DNA of 64,000 nucleotides from Neolewinella xylanilytica (GCF_002934605.1 NZ_PTJC01000005.1:2046001-2110000), one strand, 5' to 3'; positions 15,700 through 24,308 are shown, counted from the stretch's first letter. Made by a program: numbers and translations. Notes: generated by a model not told the origin, from the sequence alone.

Positions 15700-16413
15700 T
15701 TGAGCGACAGCCTGGTCATTATACCCACCTACAACGAGCGCGAAAATATTTCCCGTATGGTGGAGGTGGTATTCGGCTTGTCGCAGCCGTTCCACCTGTT
15801 GATCGTCGATGACGGATCGCCGGACGGTACGGGTGACGTCGTGCGCGGGTTGCAACGACGGTTCCCCGATCGGCTGCACTTGCTGGAGCGGACGGGTAAA
15901 CTCGGCTTAGGAACGGCCTACCTGGATGGTTTTCGCTGGGGATTGGCCCGCCCCGAGGGCTACCGGTACTTCTTCGAGATGGATGCCGATTTTAGTCATA
16001 CCCCGGCGGATTTGATTCGGCTGCGTGCCGCCTGCCACGACGGGGACGCGGACGTGGCCGTCGGTAGCCGCTATACCCAGGGGGGGAGCGTGGAGAACTG
16101 GCCGATGGACCGCATCTTTCTTTCCTATGGAGCCAGCCTGTACACCCGAATCGTAACCGGGATGCCGGTAAAAGACCCCACGGCGGGATTTATGTGCTAT
16201 TCCCGCCCGGTGCTGGAGGCGATGGACTTTTCTGAAATTCAGTGCATCGGATACGCTTTCCAGATCGAGATGAAATTCACCGCCCGGAAGCTCGGATTCA
16301 AGATCGTGGAAGTGCCCATCACCTTTACCGACCGGATCGCCGGTAACAGCAAGATGCATAAATCCATCATCAAGGAGGCGGTGCTGGGGGTGTTGCGGCT
16401 TCGCTGGCGGTAA
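15700..16413 (+). CDS. Polyprenol-phosphate mannosyltransferase-like GT2 enzyme
   Basis: 237 residues, starting at TTG (SDSLVIIPTYNERENISRMV) with no ATG nearby. GT-A fold motifs: IIPTYNERENI, LIVDDGSPDGTGD, TGKLGLGTAYLDGFRWGL, the metal-binding EMDADFSHTPADL, GSRYTQGGSVENWP, and KDPTAGFMCYSR. This is the soluble-type dolichyl/polyprenyl-phosphate-mannose synthase pattern, without the C-terminal transmembrane domain of some homologues. It transfers a sugar from a nucleotide donor to a polyprenyl phosphate at the cytoplasmic face of the inner membrane. The final ...LGVLRLRWR is typical. A palindrome that may terminate the transcript follows. Confidence 0.9.
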   Translation: MSDSLVIIPTYNERENISRMVEVVFGLSQPFHLLIVDDGSPDGTGDVVRGLQRRFPDRLHLLERTGKLGLGTAYLDGFRWGLARPEGYRYFFEMDADFSHTPADLIRLRAACHDGDADVAVGSRYTQGGSVENWPMDRIFLSYGASLYTRIVTGMPVKDPTAGFMCYSRPVLEAMDFSEIQCIGYAFQIEMKFTARKLGFKIVEVPITFTDRIAGNSKMHKSIIKEAVLGVLRLRWR

Positions 16414-16451
16414 CGCTAGGGTAGTTTTTAGAGGGTCGTCGGTACCGCGCG

Positions 16452-16478
16452 TCGTCGGACGACTAGGCGTCCGACGAG
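16452..16478. terminator. Palindromic element between convergent genes, candidate bidirectional terminator
   Basis: TCGTCGGACGA (16452-16462), a five-base loop, then CGTCCGACGA. The outer flanks GCGCG and CGCGC also pair at a distance. It lies between two convergent genes (ends 16413 and 16493), which fits a shared transcription end, although no T tract follows. The same inverted repeat occurs inside the VIT/VWA coding sequence at 26547-26587 and 26888-26910, so it is a dispersed repeat as well. Confidence 0.5.
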
Positions 16479-16492
16479 AAGTCGCGCGACCA

Positions 16493-18295
16493 CTATTCGC
16501 CCGCCCGAAGCCGTAACAGGGCCGCCCAATCGCCCTCGCCCGGAGGGACCAGCTCGACCAGGCCGTCGGCCGCGTCGACCCATTCTCCGGTGTCCAATAA
16601 TCCGCCGCCCTCCCGGGGATTGAACCAACTGACGGCGTATTCTCCCGTGGTTTCGGATAAATCGAGGGTGGCCGGTCGGCCGAAGGGAAGGTAAACGAGG
16701 TAGACTTCACCCGTCTTGGCAAAGCACCAGTCGGTATCGCTGCGGGTAAGTTCGTTGCGGGGCTCCATTTCCCAGAAGGGGAGGTGATCCTCGAAGAAGC
16801 GCCGGGCGTGGGCCGACCAGCGGTAAGCGCGATCGCGGCTGCGCCAATCTTCCAGGTTCAGGTCGTTGTGCGGGCTACGGGCACCGAAGTACCATTCCAC
16901 CCCGGCACCACCGGCCATGAGGTTTCCCCACAGCGTCAGGGCGCGTAGGCTATCCTGATTATTCGACGGGGCGGCGGCGTCGGGATCGATACCGCGGTGC
17001 CAGGGGCCAACCTCGTCGAGGGTCATGATCCACGGGGCACCCGCTTCGGCGGAGCGCTGGATCCACCGCTGGGTGACCGCGTTGGCGGAATAGGGATCGC
17101 CCAGCTGTAGTGACAGTCCGCCGAGTCGCTCCGTTCCCAATAGAGGTTCGTAAATCTTACTGAAGGCTTCTTCGCCGGGGTGGGTATGCAGCACCACGTA
17201 ATTGCCGTAGGGGTCGTGAACGGCAAACCAATCGATCACTTGACGCTGCTGGTCGGTGGATTGCCAGGAATCCGACCAGTCGTTGGGTCCGTTTTCCTCG
17301 CCCAGGTTCCAGGTTACCGCGCGGTGGTGACCGAAACGGGCAACGAGTTCGCGAAAGTAAAGCTGCCGTTGCGGGCCGGTATCGCCGCCGTCCAGCAGGG
17401 TTTCGTTTTCCGTTTCATTCAGGACGAAGTGCAGCATCATCCCGAGGCTGTCGGCGTGGTCGAATACCCGTTCCCACTGGGCCAGCTTGCTTACGTCGAA
17501 GCGGTAGCGCTCCTCGTGGTTGGTGTAGGGCCAAACGTCCTTCCCATCGCCGTTGATGTTGAGCGTCAGGAAGTAGATGCTATTGACGCCGGCTTCGTGG
17601 AGGTAATTGATGCCGCCCAGTATCCCCTTTCCCAGGCCGTCTTTCCAGGTAGGATCTCCCCGCCGCGCATCTCCCTCGTGAGCGGAGAAAGTATGTAACC
17701 CCTCCGTGCTGCTTTCACCCTCCCGAAATTCGTTACTATGACGGTACGTGGCGTCGAAGTCCTGGTACCCGAGCAAATTTTCCGGACTATCCACTCCGGT
17801 TTTGATGAAGTAATCACCGGATTCCGCCCAGCGCAGGTAACGGGGGTGGTCGCGGATCAGCTTCCCGCGTTCCCCGGCAGCCGCAGGCCCCACCAGGAAA
17901 GCACCTTCGTAGCGCTCCACCACCTTTCCCGCCTCGGGATCCGGGTTCATATAGATGCTGTCTCCCCGCACCAGGGTAGCCGTATACGTCCATTCTCCCT
18001 CGCGTTCCGGTCGGTAGCGCACTTGCCAGAGGTTGCCGGAGTCGGCACCGCTGTCGGCCGACCCCGTGGCCACGGCGTAGAAGCCCGGTACCGTAACTTG
18101 AAAATCGCCCTCCCTAAAAGTTACATCGAGGCGGTAGTTTACGAAAGGGTTATCGGCGGCGTCCTCGGAGGTTTCCGGCCCCGGAAAGTCCAGCGTCACC
18201 TTATCCCATTTGTCAACGTCGGGGTGGGTATAGGTAAGGGTACTACGGCAGTAGGTCAGCAGAACGGTAAATAAAAGCAGGGATACGATGCGCAT
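16493..18295 (-). CDS. DUF5060-type glycoside hydrolase lipoprotein with collagen-binding-like C-terminus
   Basis: 600 residues from the ATG giving MRIVSLLLFTVLLTYC, a lipoprotein signal (LTYC). Residues ~20-130 form a DUF5060 beta-sandwich (WDKVTLDFPGPETSE...NPFVNYRLDVTFREG...VPGFYA). A TIM-barrel glycosidase-like domain follows (YFIKTGVDSPENLLGYQDFD, NYLHEAGVNSIYFLTLNINGDG, LNETENETLLDGG, TWNLGEENGPNDW, IMTLDEVGPWHRG), where ENG and DEV supply plausible catalytic carboxylates. The last ~90 residues (WCFAKTGEVYLVYLPFGRPATLDL..., AVSWFNPREGG) match the putative collagen-binding domain often attached to these enzymes. The likely role is surface polysaccharide hydrolysis; the substrate is unknown. 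It is convergent with the GT2 gene. Confidence 0.85.
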   Translation of the reverse strand: MRIVSLLLFTVLLTYCRSTLTYTHPDVDKWDKVTLDFPGPETSEDAADNPFVNYRLDVTFREGDFQVTVPGFYAVATGSADSGADSGNLWQVRYRPEREGEWTYTATLVRGDSIYMNPDPEAGKVVERYEGAFLVGPAAAGERGKLIRDHPRYLRWAESGDYFIKTGVDSPENLLGYQDFDATYRHSNEFREGESSTEGLHTFSAHEGDARRGDPTWKDGLGKGILGGINYLHEAGVNSIYFLTLNINGDGKDVWPYTNHEERYRFDVSKLAQWERVFDHADSLGMMLHFVLNETENETLLDGGDTGPQRQLYFRELVARFGHHRAVTWNLGEENGPNDWSDSWQSTDQQRQVIDWFAVHDPYGNYVVLHTHPGEEAFSKIYEPLLGTERLGGLSLQLGDPYSANAVTQRWIQRSAEAGAPWIMTLDEVGPWHRGIDPDAAAPSNNQDSLRALTLWGNLMAGGAGVEWYFGARSPHNDLNLEDWRSRDRAYRWSAHARRFFEDHLPFWEMEPRNELTRSDTDWCFAKTGEVYLVYLPFGRPATLDLSETTGEYAVSWFNPREGGGLLDTGEWVDAADGLVELVPPGEGDWAALLRLRAGE

Positions 18296-18367
18296 GGTCG
18301 GCGGTCCGGGTGGGTACGTGGCGACCAAGGTAGTCCACGGCCCCGGAAAAGCGGGCGGAAGGTGACA

Positions 18368-20758
18368 TTAGTGTCCGGTGCTCGTAGTGAGCGGCTTACG
18401 CTTCATCACCTTTTTTCCTTCCTTTCGGTACATTTCCATCCACCGGTACATCTCCCACAGCATATGGAGAATACTTTCCTCGGCGGCGTAGCCATGATCT
18501 TCATAGGGCAACAAGCACAGGCGAGCGGTTTTTCCGAGGTTGTCCAGGGCCGTGAACATTCGTTTGGACTGGACCGGATAGGTGCCGCTGTTGCTATCTT
18601 CCTCCCCGTGGATGAGGAGCAGGGGGCTGTCGATCTTATCGGCGTGTACGAAAGGACTTAGCCGGACGTAAGTATCCGGTACCTGCCAGAAGGTGCGCTC
18701 TTCCGCCTGAAAACCAAAGGGAGTAAGGGTACGGTTAAAGGCGCCGCTACGGGCGATCCCGCCGGCGAAGAGGTTGGTATGCGCCAACAGGTGGGCGGTC
18801 ATGAATGCCCCGTAACTGTGTCCGCCAACGTAAATCCGGTTCGGATCGGCCACGCCCATTTCCACGAGCTTGTGGACCGCCGCGCGGGCGTTCATTCGCA
18901 CCTGCTCGATGAAGGTTTCGTTGGGTTCCTCATCTCCTTCGCCCACGATTGGCATGGCAAAATCGTCGAATACCGCATACCCCGCGGCGAGGAAGGGTAG
19001 GGGAGAGAGCGGAGAGACGCGTCGAAACTGGTGACTGCTGGTAAGCACCTGCCCCGCTTTGTCCGCATCCTTGTATTCCTGGGGATACGCCCACATCAGG
19101 ATCGGCAGCGGCGCGTCCTTTCCGGGATCGAAGCCTTCCGGGGTATGCAGTTCCCCACTTAGCTGAACCCCATCCGACCGCTGGTAGGTGACCAGTTCGT
19201 ACTGGCTGTTCCGGAGCTGGGGGTACGGATGGGGAAAGTCGGTGATCCGAAGTTCTTCGCCGGAGGTCAGGTGGCGAAGAAAAAAATTGGGTCGTTCGTT
19301 CGACTGTTCCCGCGCTAACAGAAAGCGATCGGGATCTTCGTCAAGGAAAAACAGGGGGCGTTCGAAATAGGGCGGTGTAGACTCCCACAGGCGTTTCCGC
19401 TCGTGGCTCGTTAGGTTGAAAGCGTCAACGAAGGGTTGGGGGCCTTCCGGGCTGTGCCCGTTGCCGATGAGGATAAGGGTTTCTCCAGCGTCACGGGTGA
19501 GGAGAATGCTGTGATCGCTCGGCAGAGAAACCGTGACCACGTTTCCGGGGTCATTGTAATTGTCTTCCCAGTTATGATCGAACAGCACTTCCGGTTCCCG
19601 TTGCGGATCATCGGGGAACCACCGCCGGGTGACTTGTCGACGGCTACTCCATTCCCAGTCAACGGCGATGGCCAGATCGCCACGTCCCCAGCGCAGCGCT
19701 CCGAAGCGAAGGGGAAGACGGATACTCTTCCGGGGTTCTCCGGTAAAGGGAGCTTCGAGGTAGAAAAGCTGTTCCCGGTAGTCTGCCTGCTTGCGGGGGT
19801 CACCGTCGTCGAGAGCCTCGGTCCAGTACAGCTGAGCCGGGTGATCGCTGCGCCAACTGTAACGCCGGGGTTCGGTGATGACCGCTCCGAAGGCCGGGGG
19901 CAGGTGCTCCACGATAGGGCGCCGCGCCAGCTCCCTTACTTCATTCCCTTCCCGGTCGAGGAGCAGCACTTTATCGGCAAATTTATCGTAGGGCACGTTG
20001 AAGCTGAACGGCTCAACGACGTAGGTGATGACGAACCATTTCCCGTTCGGACTATCCCCCAGGCCCGCGATGATGCCGGGTTCCGCCCATGCCGTTTCGT
20101 TACCGGTGTCCAGCCGATGCAGGTAAAGTTGGCTAGTGGCGTAATAGTGAAACAGGCGAACGTCATAGTCGCTCTGTAGCAGGTTGGTGTAGGTCCGGTT
20201 GGCCCCCTCCTTGCCGGAAGAGTCCTGCACCTTGGGGCCCGTCACCGTTTCCGAATCTACCGGTTTCTCCACCCCGGCGATTTGCCGTTTGATGAGAAAA
20301 CGGTCGTTCCCGATAAAATCGTAGGGTACGCCGCCCAGGCTGTTGTTGATATCGTTCCCGCCTACTCGTGTGCAGTTCAGGGTATCCCGCTCCGCGGTCC
20401 AGAGCTGGAGTCCGTGGCCCGTCACTTCACAGAACGCGATCCGAGACCCGTCGGGGGACCAGGAAAAGTAGCGAAACATGGCTCCGTCGGGAAGCCCGCG
20501 AAACGCAAGATCCGTGCCGGTAGACACTCGCTGCAAGCGTGGATTAAAGAATCCCCGGCTACCGTAGGGGGTGAAGTTGCTGGGGTTGATTTGCCGACCC
20601 GCGAGCTTCACCTTCGGTTCCTTCAGCTCATTGATACCGGGGTACATGGGCCGGTCGGCGATAATGATATAGTCGCGGTCCGGTCCGAAGAGCATCAGCG
20701 GATCCGGCTTCAAATTTACCAGATCGGCAATGGCATCGGGGGGACGTTGGTAGAGCAT
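18368..20758 (-). CDS. S9 family (prolyl oligopeptidase/glutamyl peptidase-like) serine peptidase lacking a signal peptide
   Basis: 796 residues. An N-terminal beta-propeller is followed by an alpha/beta-hydrolase domain with GGHSYGAFMTAHLLAHTNLF (Ser648), LLLIHGEEDSNSGTYPVQS (Asp721) and YEDHGYAAEES (His755). The GHSYGAFM and late NSGTYP pattern fits the S9D glutamyl-peptidase-like group. The start is fixed because a TAA codon lies directly before the ATG. The protein begins MLYQRPPDAIADLVN, a sequence that in the exported homologues I know comes right after the signal peptide; here the upstream DNA is an 8-bp tandem array. So this copy is either cytosolic or has lost its export signal. The upstream 21468 gene on the same strand may provide transcription. 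Confidence 0.9.
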   Translation of the reverse strand: MLYQRPPDAIADLVNLKPDPLMLFGPDRDYIIIADRPMYPGINELKEPKVKLAGRQINPSNFTPYGSRGFFNPRLQRVSTGTDLAFRGLPDGAMFRYFSWSPDGSRIAFCEVTGHGLQLWTAERDTLNCTRVGGNDINNSLGGVPYDFIGNDRFLIKRQIAGVEKPVDSETVTGPKVQDSSGKEGANRTYTNLLQSDYDVRLFHYYATSQLYLHRLDTGNETAWAEPGIIAGLGDSPNGKWFVITYVVEPFSFNVPYDKFADKVLLLDREGNEVRELARRPIVEHLPPAFGAVITEPRRYSWRSDHPAQLYWTEALDDGDPRKQADYREQLFYLEAPFTGEPRKSIRLPLRFGALRWGRGDLAIAVDWEWSSRRQVTRRWFPDDPQREPEVLFDHNWEDNYNDPGNVVTVSLPSDHSILLTRDAGETLILIGNGHSPEGPQPFVDAFNLTSHERKRLWESTPPYFERPLFFLDEDPDRFLLAREQSNERPNFFLRHLTSGEELRITDFPHPYPQLRNSQYELVTYQRSDGVQLSGELHTPEGFDPGKDAPLPILMWAYPQEYKDADKAGQVLTSSHQFRRVSPLSPLPFLAAGYAVFDDFAMPIVGEGDEEPNETFIEQVRMNARAAVHKLVEMGVADPNRIYVGGHSYGAFMTAHLLAHTNLFAGGIARSGAFNRTLTPFGFQAEERTFWQVPDTYVRLSPFVHADKIDSPLLLIHGEEDSNSGTYPVQSKRMFTALDNLGKTARLCLLPYEDHGYAAEESILHMLWEMYRWMEMYRKEGKKVMKRKPLTTSTGH

Positions 20759-20772
20759 TTAGGGAAGGGAGG

Positions 20773-21116
20773 TTAGTCTTAGTCGGGTAGTCTTTTAGTC
20801 TTTGAGTCGGGTAGTCTTTTAGTCTTTTAGTCTTTTAGTCTTTTAGTCGGGTAGTCTAGTAGGGCAGTGGAGGGCAAGGGTGGTAACGAATCACCTACGG
20901 GAGTAGCGGATGCGTCGAGCATATCACCCGAAAGACCGCTCCCGTGGTACTCCGATATCCGATAGGCGATGAAGGACGGGCGAGTCCAGCGTATGAAGGG
21001 CTATGAGCCGAACGAATCCGCCACACGAAAGGACGAACGCACCGGGATGCTGATGCTTGAAACGACCGATAGGCTAAAAGACTAACGAACTGCCAGCCTA
21101 AAAGACTACCAGACTC
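20773..21116. repeat. 8-bp tandem arrays (TTTTAGTC / GGGTAGTC) in inverted orientation around a ~200-bp spacer
   Basis: The left array (about 20773-20858) consists of 8-base units with a constant AGTC half and a variable half (TTTT, GGGT, TTTG). The spacer 20860-21070 has no convincing gene. At 21072-21112 short blocks of the complementary unit appear (CTAAAAGACTA twice), so the arms are inverted. The arrays run up to the start codon of the S9 peptidase on one side and end about five bases from the stop codon of the 21121 gene on the other. This fills the whole 362-bp gap. A similar element is at 42865-43120. Confidence 0.85.
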
Positions 21117-21120
21117 CCCC

Positions 21121-21468
21121 TCATTCCTCGTCGTAGCTAGCGTCCTGGGTGTCGATGACCATATTGGTGATCGTGTAGTCGCTGAACTTTTCGAAGTGGT
21201 TGAAGGCCAGATTGGATGGCCAGTTGCTTTCGTCTTCCACCCATTCGGATAGTAGATTCTCCAGAATGGTACGGTAGTTCTTTTCCAGCCATTCCTCGGC
21301 TTCGTCGATGTCACCGAAATCAGGCAGCAAATACACCGTGGTGAGGTCACTGGTGTCGTCAAAATCAATCTCATCTTCCGCGGTGGGGTCTTCGCGTATG
21401 GCCCAGCGCAGAAGCGCCTCGCTCGGGGTGACGATGAGGGCGTAGCGATTGATATCGTAAAGTTCCAT
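21121..21468 (-). CDS. Conserved hypothetical protein, 115 residues
   Basis: An acidic soluble protein starting MELYDINRYALIVTPSEALLRW. It contains VYLLPDFGDIDEAEEWLEKN, then ILENLLSEWVEDESNWPSN, FNHFEKFSDYTITNMVIDTQ and an acidic tail. I recognise this as a small family common in Bacteroidota (LLP...E...L...W..D...WP...F..F..WF......V.D) with no assigned function. No signal peptide and no Cys. The start is the only ATG that gives the conserved beginning. Its stop codon lies next to the 8-bp repeat element; the S9 peptidase is the next gene downstream. Confidence 0.75.
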   Translation of the reverse strand: MELYDINRYALIVTPSEALLRWAIREDPTAEDEIDFDDTSDLTTVYLLPDFGDIDEAEEWLEKNYRTILENLLSEWVEDESNWPSNLAFNHFEKFSDYTITNMVIDTQDASYDEE

Positions 21469-21534
21469 AGGCTTTCTCTTGTGTGGAAGTGTAAACGCCG
21501 GGTACCCCTTGAGAAGTTTACCCGGTGTTCGGCT

Positions 21535-22359
21535 CTATTCTTTGCAGCGCGGGTTCACGCCGAGTACGTAGTTCTTCACGACTTCGATCCGAGGGGCCGC
21601 TTCCGCTCCCGCGAATCCGCTGATGTCGGCATCGGCCAGCGCTTCGGCGGCGTAGTCGGTCAGTTGGGTGGCCAGCGGCAGGTAGCTCCAGTGCCACCGT
21701 TCTTCCTCGTAGCCATTGGGTCGCTCGCTTCCCTTGGCCGTATAGGGTTGGCAGAAGCCGTAGTCGGCGGCGTGGGCGGTGAGCCAGTCGTACACCTGTT
21801 TTCCTTCCCCCTCGTCAAAGTAGCCGTTGTTGAGTGCATTGAGGTCGATGTCGGTGCCCCAGTGGTGGCGACTGGTACCGGGCATGCTGGAGTAGCGGAG
21901 GATGGCCCGCGCGCGATCAGCGGGATCGGGGTACACCTCGTCTGCCTTCTCCGTGCCCTCCAGCAGCCGCTGGCCGTTCCATTTTGCTTCCCAGATCTGC
22001 TTTTGCCGGTCGAAATTGCGGGTGGCGGAAACGATCCGGAGGCGTACGCCGTCTTCCAGGGCGGCGGCGTGCATCCGCTGGAAGGCCGCGTAGGTAGCTT
22101 CGTGCAGCAGGTAGGGGTCCCCGTCGGTATAGGTGTCGGCGACCCGGACGAACGCCTCGTTCACCGCCGGGTCGAATTTTCCGGTCAGGTAGGTGTACAC
22201 GGGCAGACCGGCAATGCTGTCGGTAAGGGGGCGCCGGGGCGCGGGTGCCAGGCTATCGACGTTACCGGAGGGTGACGCAACTCGTTCACCCCCGGTCTCT
22301 CCGGACTCCGAGCAACTGAACAGGGGAAAGCAAAGTAGGAGGAGCAAGAAGTAACGCAT
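21535..22359 (-). CDS. M15 family D-alanyl-D-alanine carboxypeptidase lipoprotein (VanY-like)
   Basis: 274 residues. Lipoprotein signal MRYFLLLLLCFPLFSC (Cys16), then a Gly/Ser/Pro linker. The peptidase domain has the zinc motif SRHHWGTDIDLNAL (HxxGxDID type) and the second histidine motif ERWHWSYLP; LRIVSATRNFDRQKQIWEAKWNG is the usual preceding substrate-binding strand. These enzymes trim D-Ala from peptidoglycan peptides in the periplasm. Length and order are normal for M15B. The next genes upstream on this strand encode membrane, cytochrome and outer-membrane proteins, but gaps of about 100 bp argue against a single tight operon. Confidence 0.92.
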   Translation of the reverse strand: MRYFLLLLLCFPLFSCSESGETGGERVASPSGNVDSLAPAPRRPLTDSIAGLPVYTYLTGKFDPAVNEAFVRVADTYTDGDPYLLHEATYAAFQRMHAAALEDGVRLRIVSATRNFDRQKQIWEAKWNGQRLLEGTEKADEVYPDPADRARAILRYSSMPGTSRHHWGTDIDLNALNNGYFDEGEGKQVYDWLTAHAADYGFCQPYTAKGSERPNGYEEERWHWSYLPLATQLTDYAAEALADADISGFAGAEAAPRIEVVKNYVLGVNPRCKE

Positions 22360-22464
22360 CGCGCGAAGGTACTACCTGCTCGTGGGCTCGGCCGTGGAAG
22401 GGAGATTGCCCACGGATTCGCTACCCGCCGAGGCACCTCGGGGCTGCTGAAAACCCAGGGGCCG

Positions 22465-22872
22465 CTACCCTTCGGAACCAGCGCGCGGAGGCGCTACGAT
22501 GGCACTCAGTTTCATGAGAAAGTAAACCTCGAAGCCGGTAAAAACGAAGTACAGCCAGAAAAAAGGAAGAATGAACAGCTTGCTGCTCGGTTCGGCTACG
22601 ATCACGTAACCGACTACGAGCATGCCGCAGAGAAACATCTTGGCCATGGTGCCGGCCAGGAAAACGTTGCTGAATAACATGCGATTCTCCGCTCCCGCGC
22701 TCCGGCGCCCCAAAAAGAAAAGCGCGACGCAGACGCCCAGCAGAAGGACGAGCGTCACTACGGTGAAGGGGATGGCGTAATTAATGTCCATCAGCCAGTG
22801 GCAAAGGCCGATGCCGAGGACTGCCAGAAGGGTAGTGCCGGCCAACAGTACGAAAAAACGGGAGGTTTCCAT
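22465..22872 (-). CDS. Small integral membrane protein, function unknown
   Basis: 135 residues with four predicted membrane helices: FFVLLAGTTLLAVLGIGLCHW, AIPFTVVTLVLLLGVCVALFFLG, MFLCGMLVVGYVIVAE and LFILPFFWLYFVFTGFEVYFLM, with a short Arg-rich loop (GRRSAGAENRM) between helices two and three. The layout resembles AtpI-like/ATP-synthase-associated small proteins, but no diagnostic motif is present and no atp genes are nearby. It is 25 bases downstream of the cytochrome c stop on the same strand, so the two may be co-transcribed. Confidence 0.7.
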   Translation of the reverse strand: METSRFFVLLAGTTLLAVLGIGLCHWLMDINYAIPFTVVTLVLLLGVCVALFFLGRRSAGAENRMLFSNVFLAGTMAKMFLCGMLVVGYVIVAEPSSKLFILPFFWLYFVFTGFEVYFLMKLSAIVAPPRAGSEG

Positions 22873-22897
22873 GCCGCGAAGGTACGGAGCCGGCAGA

Positions 22898-23368
22898 CTA
22901 GCCCCGCGCCCGGGTTTCCACGAAGGCCAGGATGGCCGCTACGTCCTCATCGCTGAGGTTGGCATAATTCGACATGACCGACGGCCCCCACTCGGCCCAC
23001 AGCTCGGTAGCCCGGGGGTGGCCGCTCCCCAGCAGGCGTTGGCTGTTCTGCACCCAGCGGTAGAGGTCTTCCCGCGGATAGGCCGACCAGCGCGTGGTAA
23101 CCCCGGCGAGTGCCGGCGCGGTCATATCCCGTTGCATGTTGCTATCGTGGCAGGCGCCACAAGCGTTTTCCCGCCAAAGTGTCCATCCGCGCCGCGCCAG
23201 CGAATCACCCGCCAGGAAGTCGGTGTACATACTACCTCCATCGGTTAAAGGCGCGTCCTGTACAGGGTGATTCGTTTCCCCCAGCGCGTTGAGGCAAATA
23301 ATACATAAGGTAAACAGGATGCCGGTGGTGCCCAGGTAGAGAAGCCGCAAAGGAATGTAGGTACGCAT
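22898..23368 (-). CDS. Monoheme c-type cytochrome
   Basis: 156 residues from the ATG giving MRTYIPLRLLYLGTTGILFT, a membrane anchor or signal; an ATG at 23425 would add a hydrophilic stretch before it. The heme motif is CGACH (residues 70-74). Downstream, WGPSVMSNYANLSDEDVAAILAFVET carries the likely axial Met and the C-terminal helix of class I cytochromes. It probably acts as a periplasmic electron carrier anchored to the inner membrane. The neighbouring membrane protein gene follows 25 bases downstream. No terminal oxidase genes are visible, so the partner is unknown. Confidence 0.85.
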   Translation of the reverse strand: MRTYIPLRLLYLGTTGILFTLCIICLNALGETNHPVQDAPLTDGGSMYTDFLAGDSLARRGWTLWRENACGACHDSNMQRDMTAPALAGVTTRWSAYPREDLYRWVQNSQRLLGSGHPRATELWAEWGPSVMSNYANLSDEDVAAILAFVETRARG

Positions 23369-23455
23369 CGATCCGCTTTTTTCTAAGTTCGGTCCGGCGG
23401 AATCGTCGGTCAAGCTAGCGGCCAATGTTTAGACTTTTTCCAGATAGTAGGGTGG

Positions 23456-24016
23456 CTAGTCGTGGCGACCCCCGCCGATCCGCCAGCCCACGATGATGCC
23501 CATGCGCAGGTCGATGGCGGTAAGGGCACCGATGGCAGCGGCGTACTGGGCGTCGTTGTCGTTACCGCCGAAGGTAGCCGCGCGGCCTACGCCCAGGTTC
23601 AGTTCGAAGACGAAGCCCCCACCGGTTACCCATTTGTGGCCGGTTAGGATGCCGAGGGCGGCGCGGGCGGCATCCACCGACTCGTCCGTATCCCGATTCG
23701 TGCCGGTGAGCTGGCCGAGCTTGCCGTAGCCACCGACGTAGAAGCGGTCGAAACCCGCGCGAGGATTGAAGTAGTACCGAAATTCCGGGATTAGCCGAAG
23801 GTTGCGGTAGCGGTAGTCGTCTACCTCGTTAGCCAGCAGACCGAGGCTCGAGTAGGCCGCCCCGACCGAAAAGGCGGTTTGCTGGCCGAATGGGAACTCG
23901 GCGGCGACGTTTACCCCCCAGGTGATGGCCGACCCCGCGTTGATTTTGGCATCGACCTGGGCGGTCGCTGCGCCAAAAACGAAAAGGGAAAGCAGGAGGG
24001 TAAACAGGTGTTTCAT
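23456..24016 (-). CDS. Small outer-membrane beta-barrel protein
   Basis: 186 residues from the ATG at 24016, which gives a clear signal peptide (MKHLFTLLLSLFVFGAATAQ); the longer frame to 24175 lacks that property. The mature part alternates hydrophobic/aromatic strands and turns (GSAITWGVNVAAEFPFG, TAFSVGAAYSSLG, RNLRLIPEFRYYFNPRAG, FYVGGYGKLGQLTG, KWVTGGGFVFELNLGVGRAATFG) and ends with MGIIVGWRIGGGRHD. This is the porin/OmpW-like small barrel group common in Bacteroidota (DUF3575-like). Function not assigned. Confidence 0.75.
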   Translation of the reverse strand: MKHLFTLLLSLFVFGAATAQVDAKINAGSAITWGVNVAAEFPFGQQTAFSVGAAYSSLGLLANEVDDYRYRNLRLIPEFRYYFNPRAGFDRFYVGGYGKLGQLTGTNRDTDESVDAARAALGILTGHKWVTGGGFVFELNLGVGRAATFGGNDNDAQYAAAIGALTAIDLRMGIIVGWRIGGGRHD

Positions 24017-24144
24017 TACCGGGTGGTTAGTGAGTGAATGCCATGGTTTAGCGTAACGAAAGTAGGTAGCGGCACATTGTCGCAATTGAAGGGTGCGGGG
24101 GTTTAAGGGATAATTAGCTAGTCTTCTTATGGGGTCGTTAAAGT

Positions 24145-24300
24145 TCGTCCGGACACCCGCAGGTCCTACGGACACTCCGGGGTCCGGTGCTTTTCACCGG
24201 GAGCGATGCAGCACCTCGGCGGGTGGCGCGACGCGGGAGCGGGACCAGCGTGGGTACGGAACCCGGAAGCAGGCCCCGCCGGAATCGTCCGGACACCCGC
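24145..24300. repeat. 16-bp direct repeat bounding a 124-bp segment upstream of the helicase
   Basis: TCGTCCGGACACCCGC occurs at 24145-24160 and again at 24285-24300. The segment between contains a GTCCGG/CACCGG imperfect pair but no gene. The 304-bp gap between the outer-membrane gene and the helicase holds this repeat and the helicase promoter box; nothing else is visible. Confidence 0.6.
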
Positions 24301-24308
24301 CTGACCAT

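Noticed and set aside
15907-16722. 271-residue minus-strand ORF over the GT2 and DUF5060 gene ends
   Set aside because: Spans two supported genes in shadow frames and has Arg/Pro-rich shadow composition.
20895-21374. 159-residue minus-strand ORF covering the spacer of the 8-bp element
   Set aside because: Half of it is a shadow of the 21121 gene and the rest shows no recognisable protein pattern; a decayed gene in the spacer cannot be excluded.
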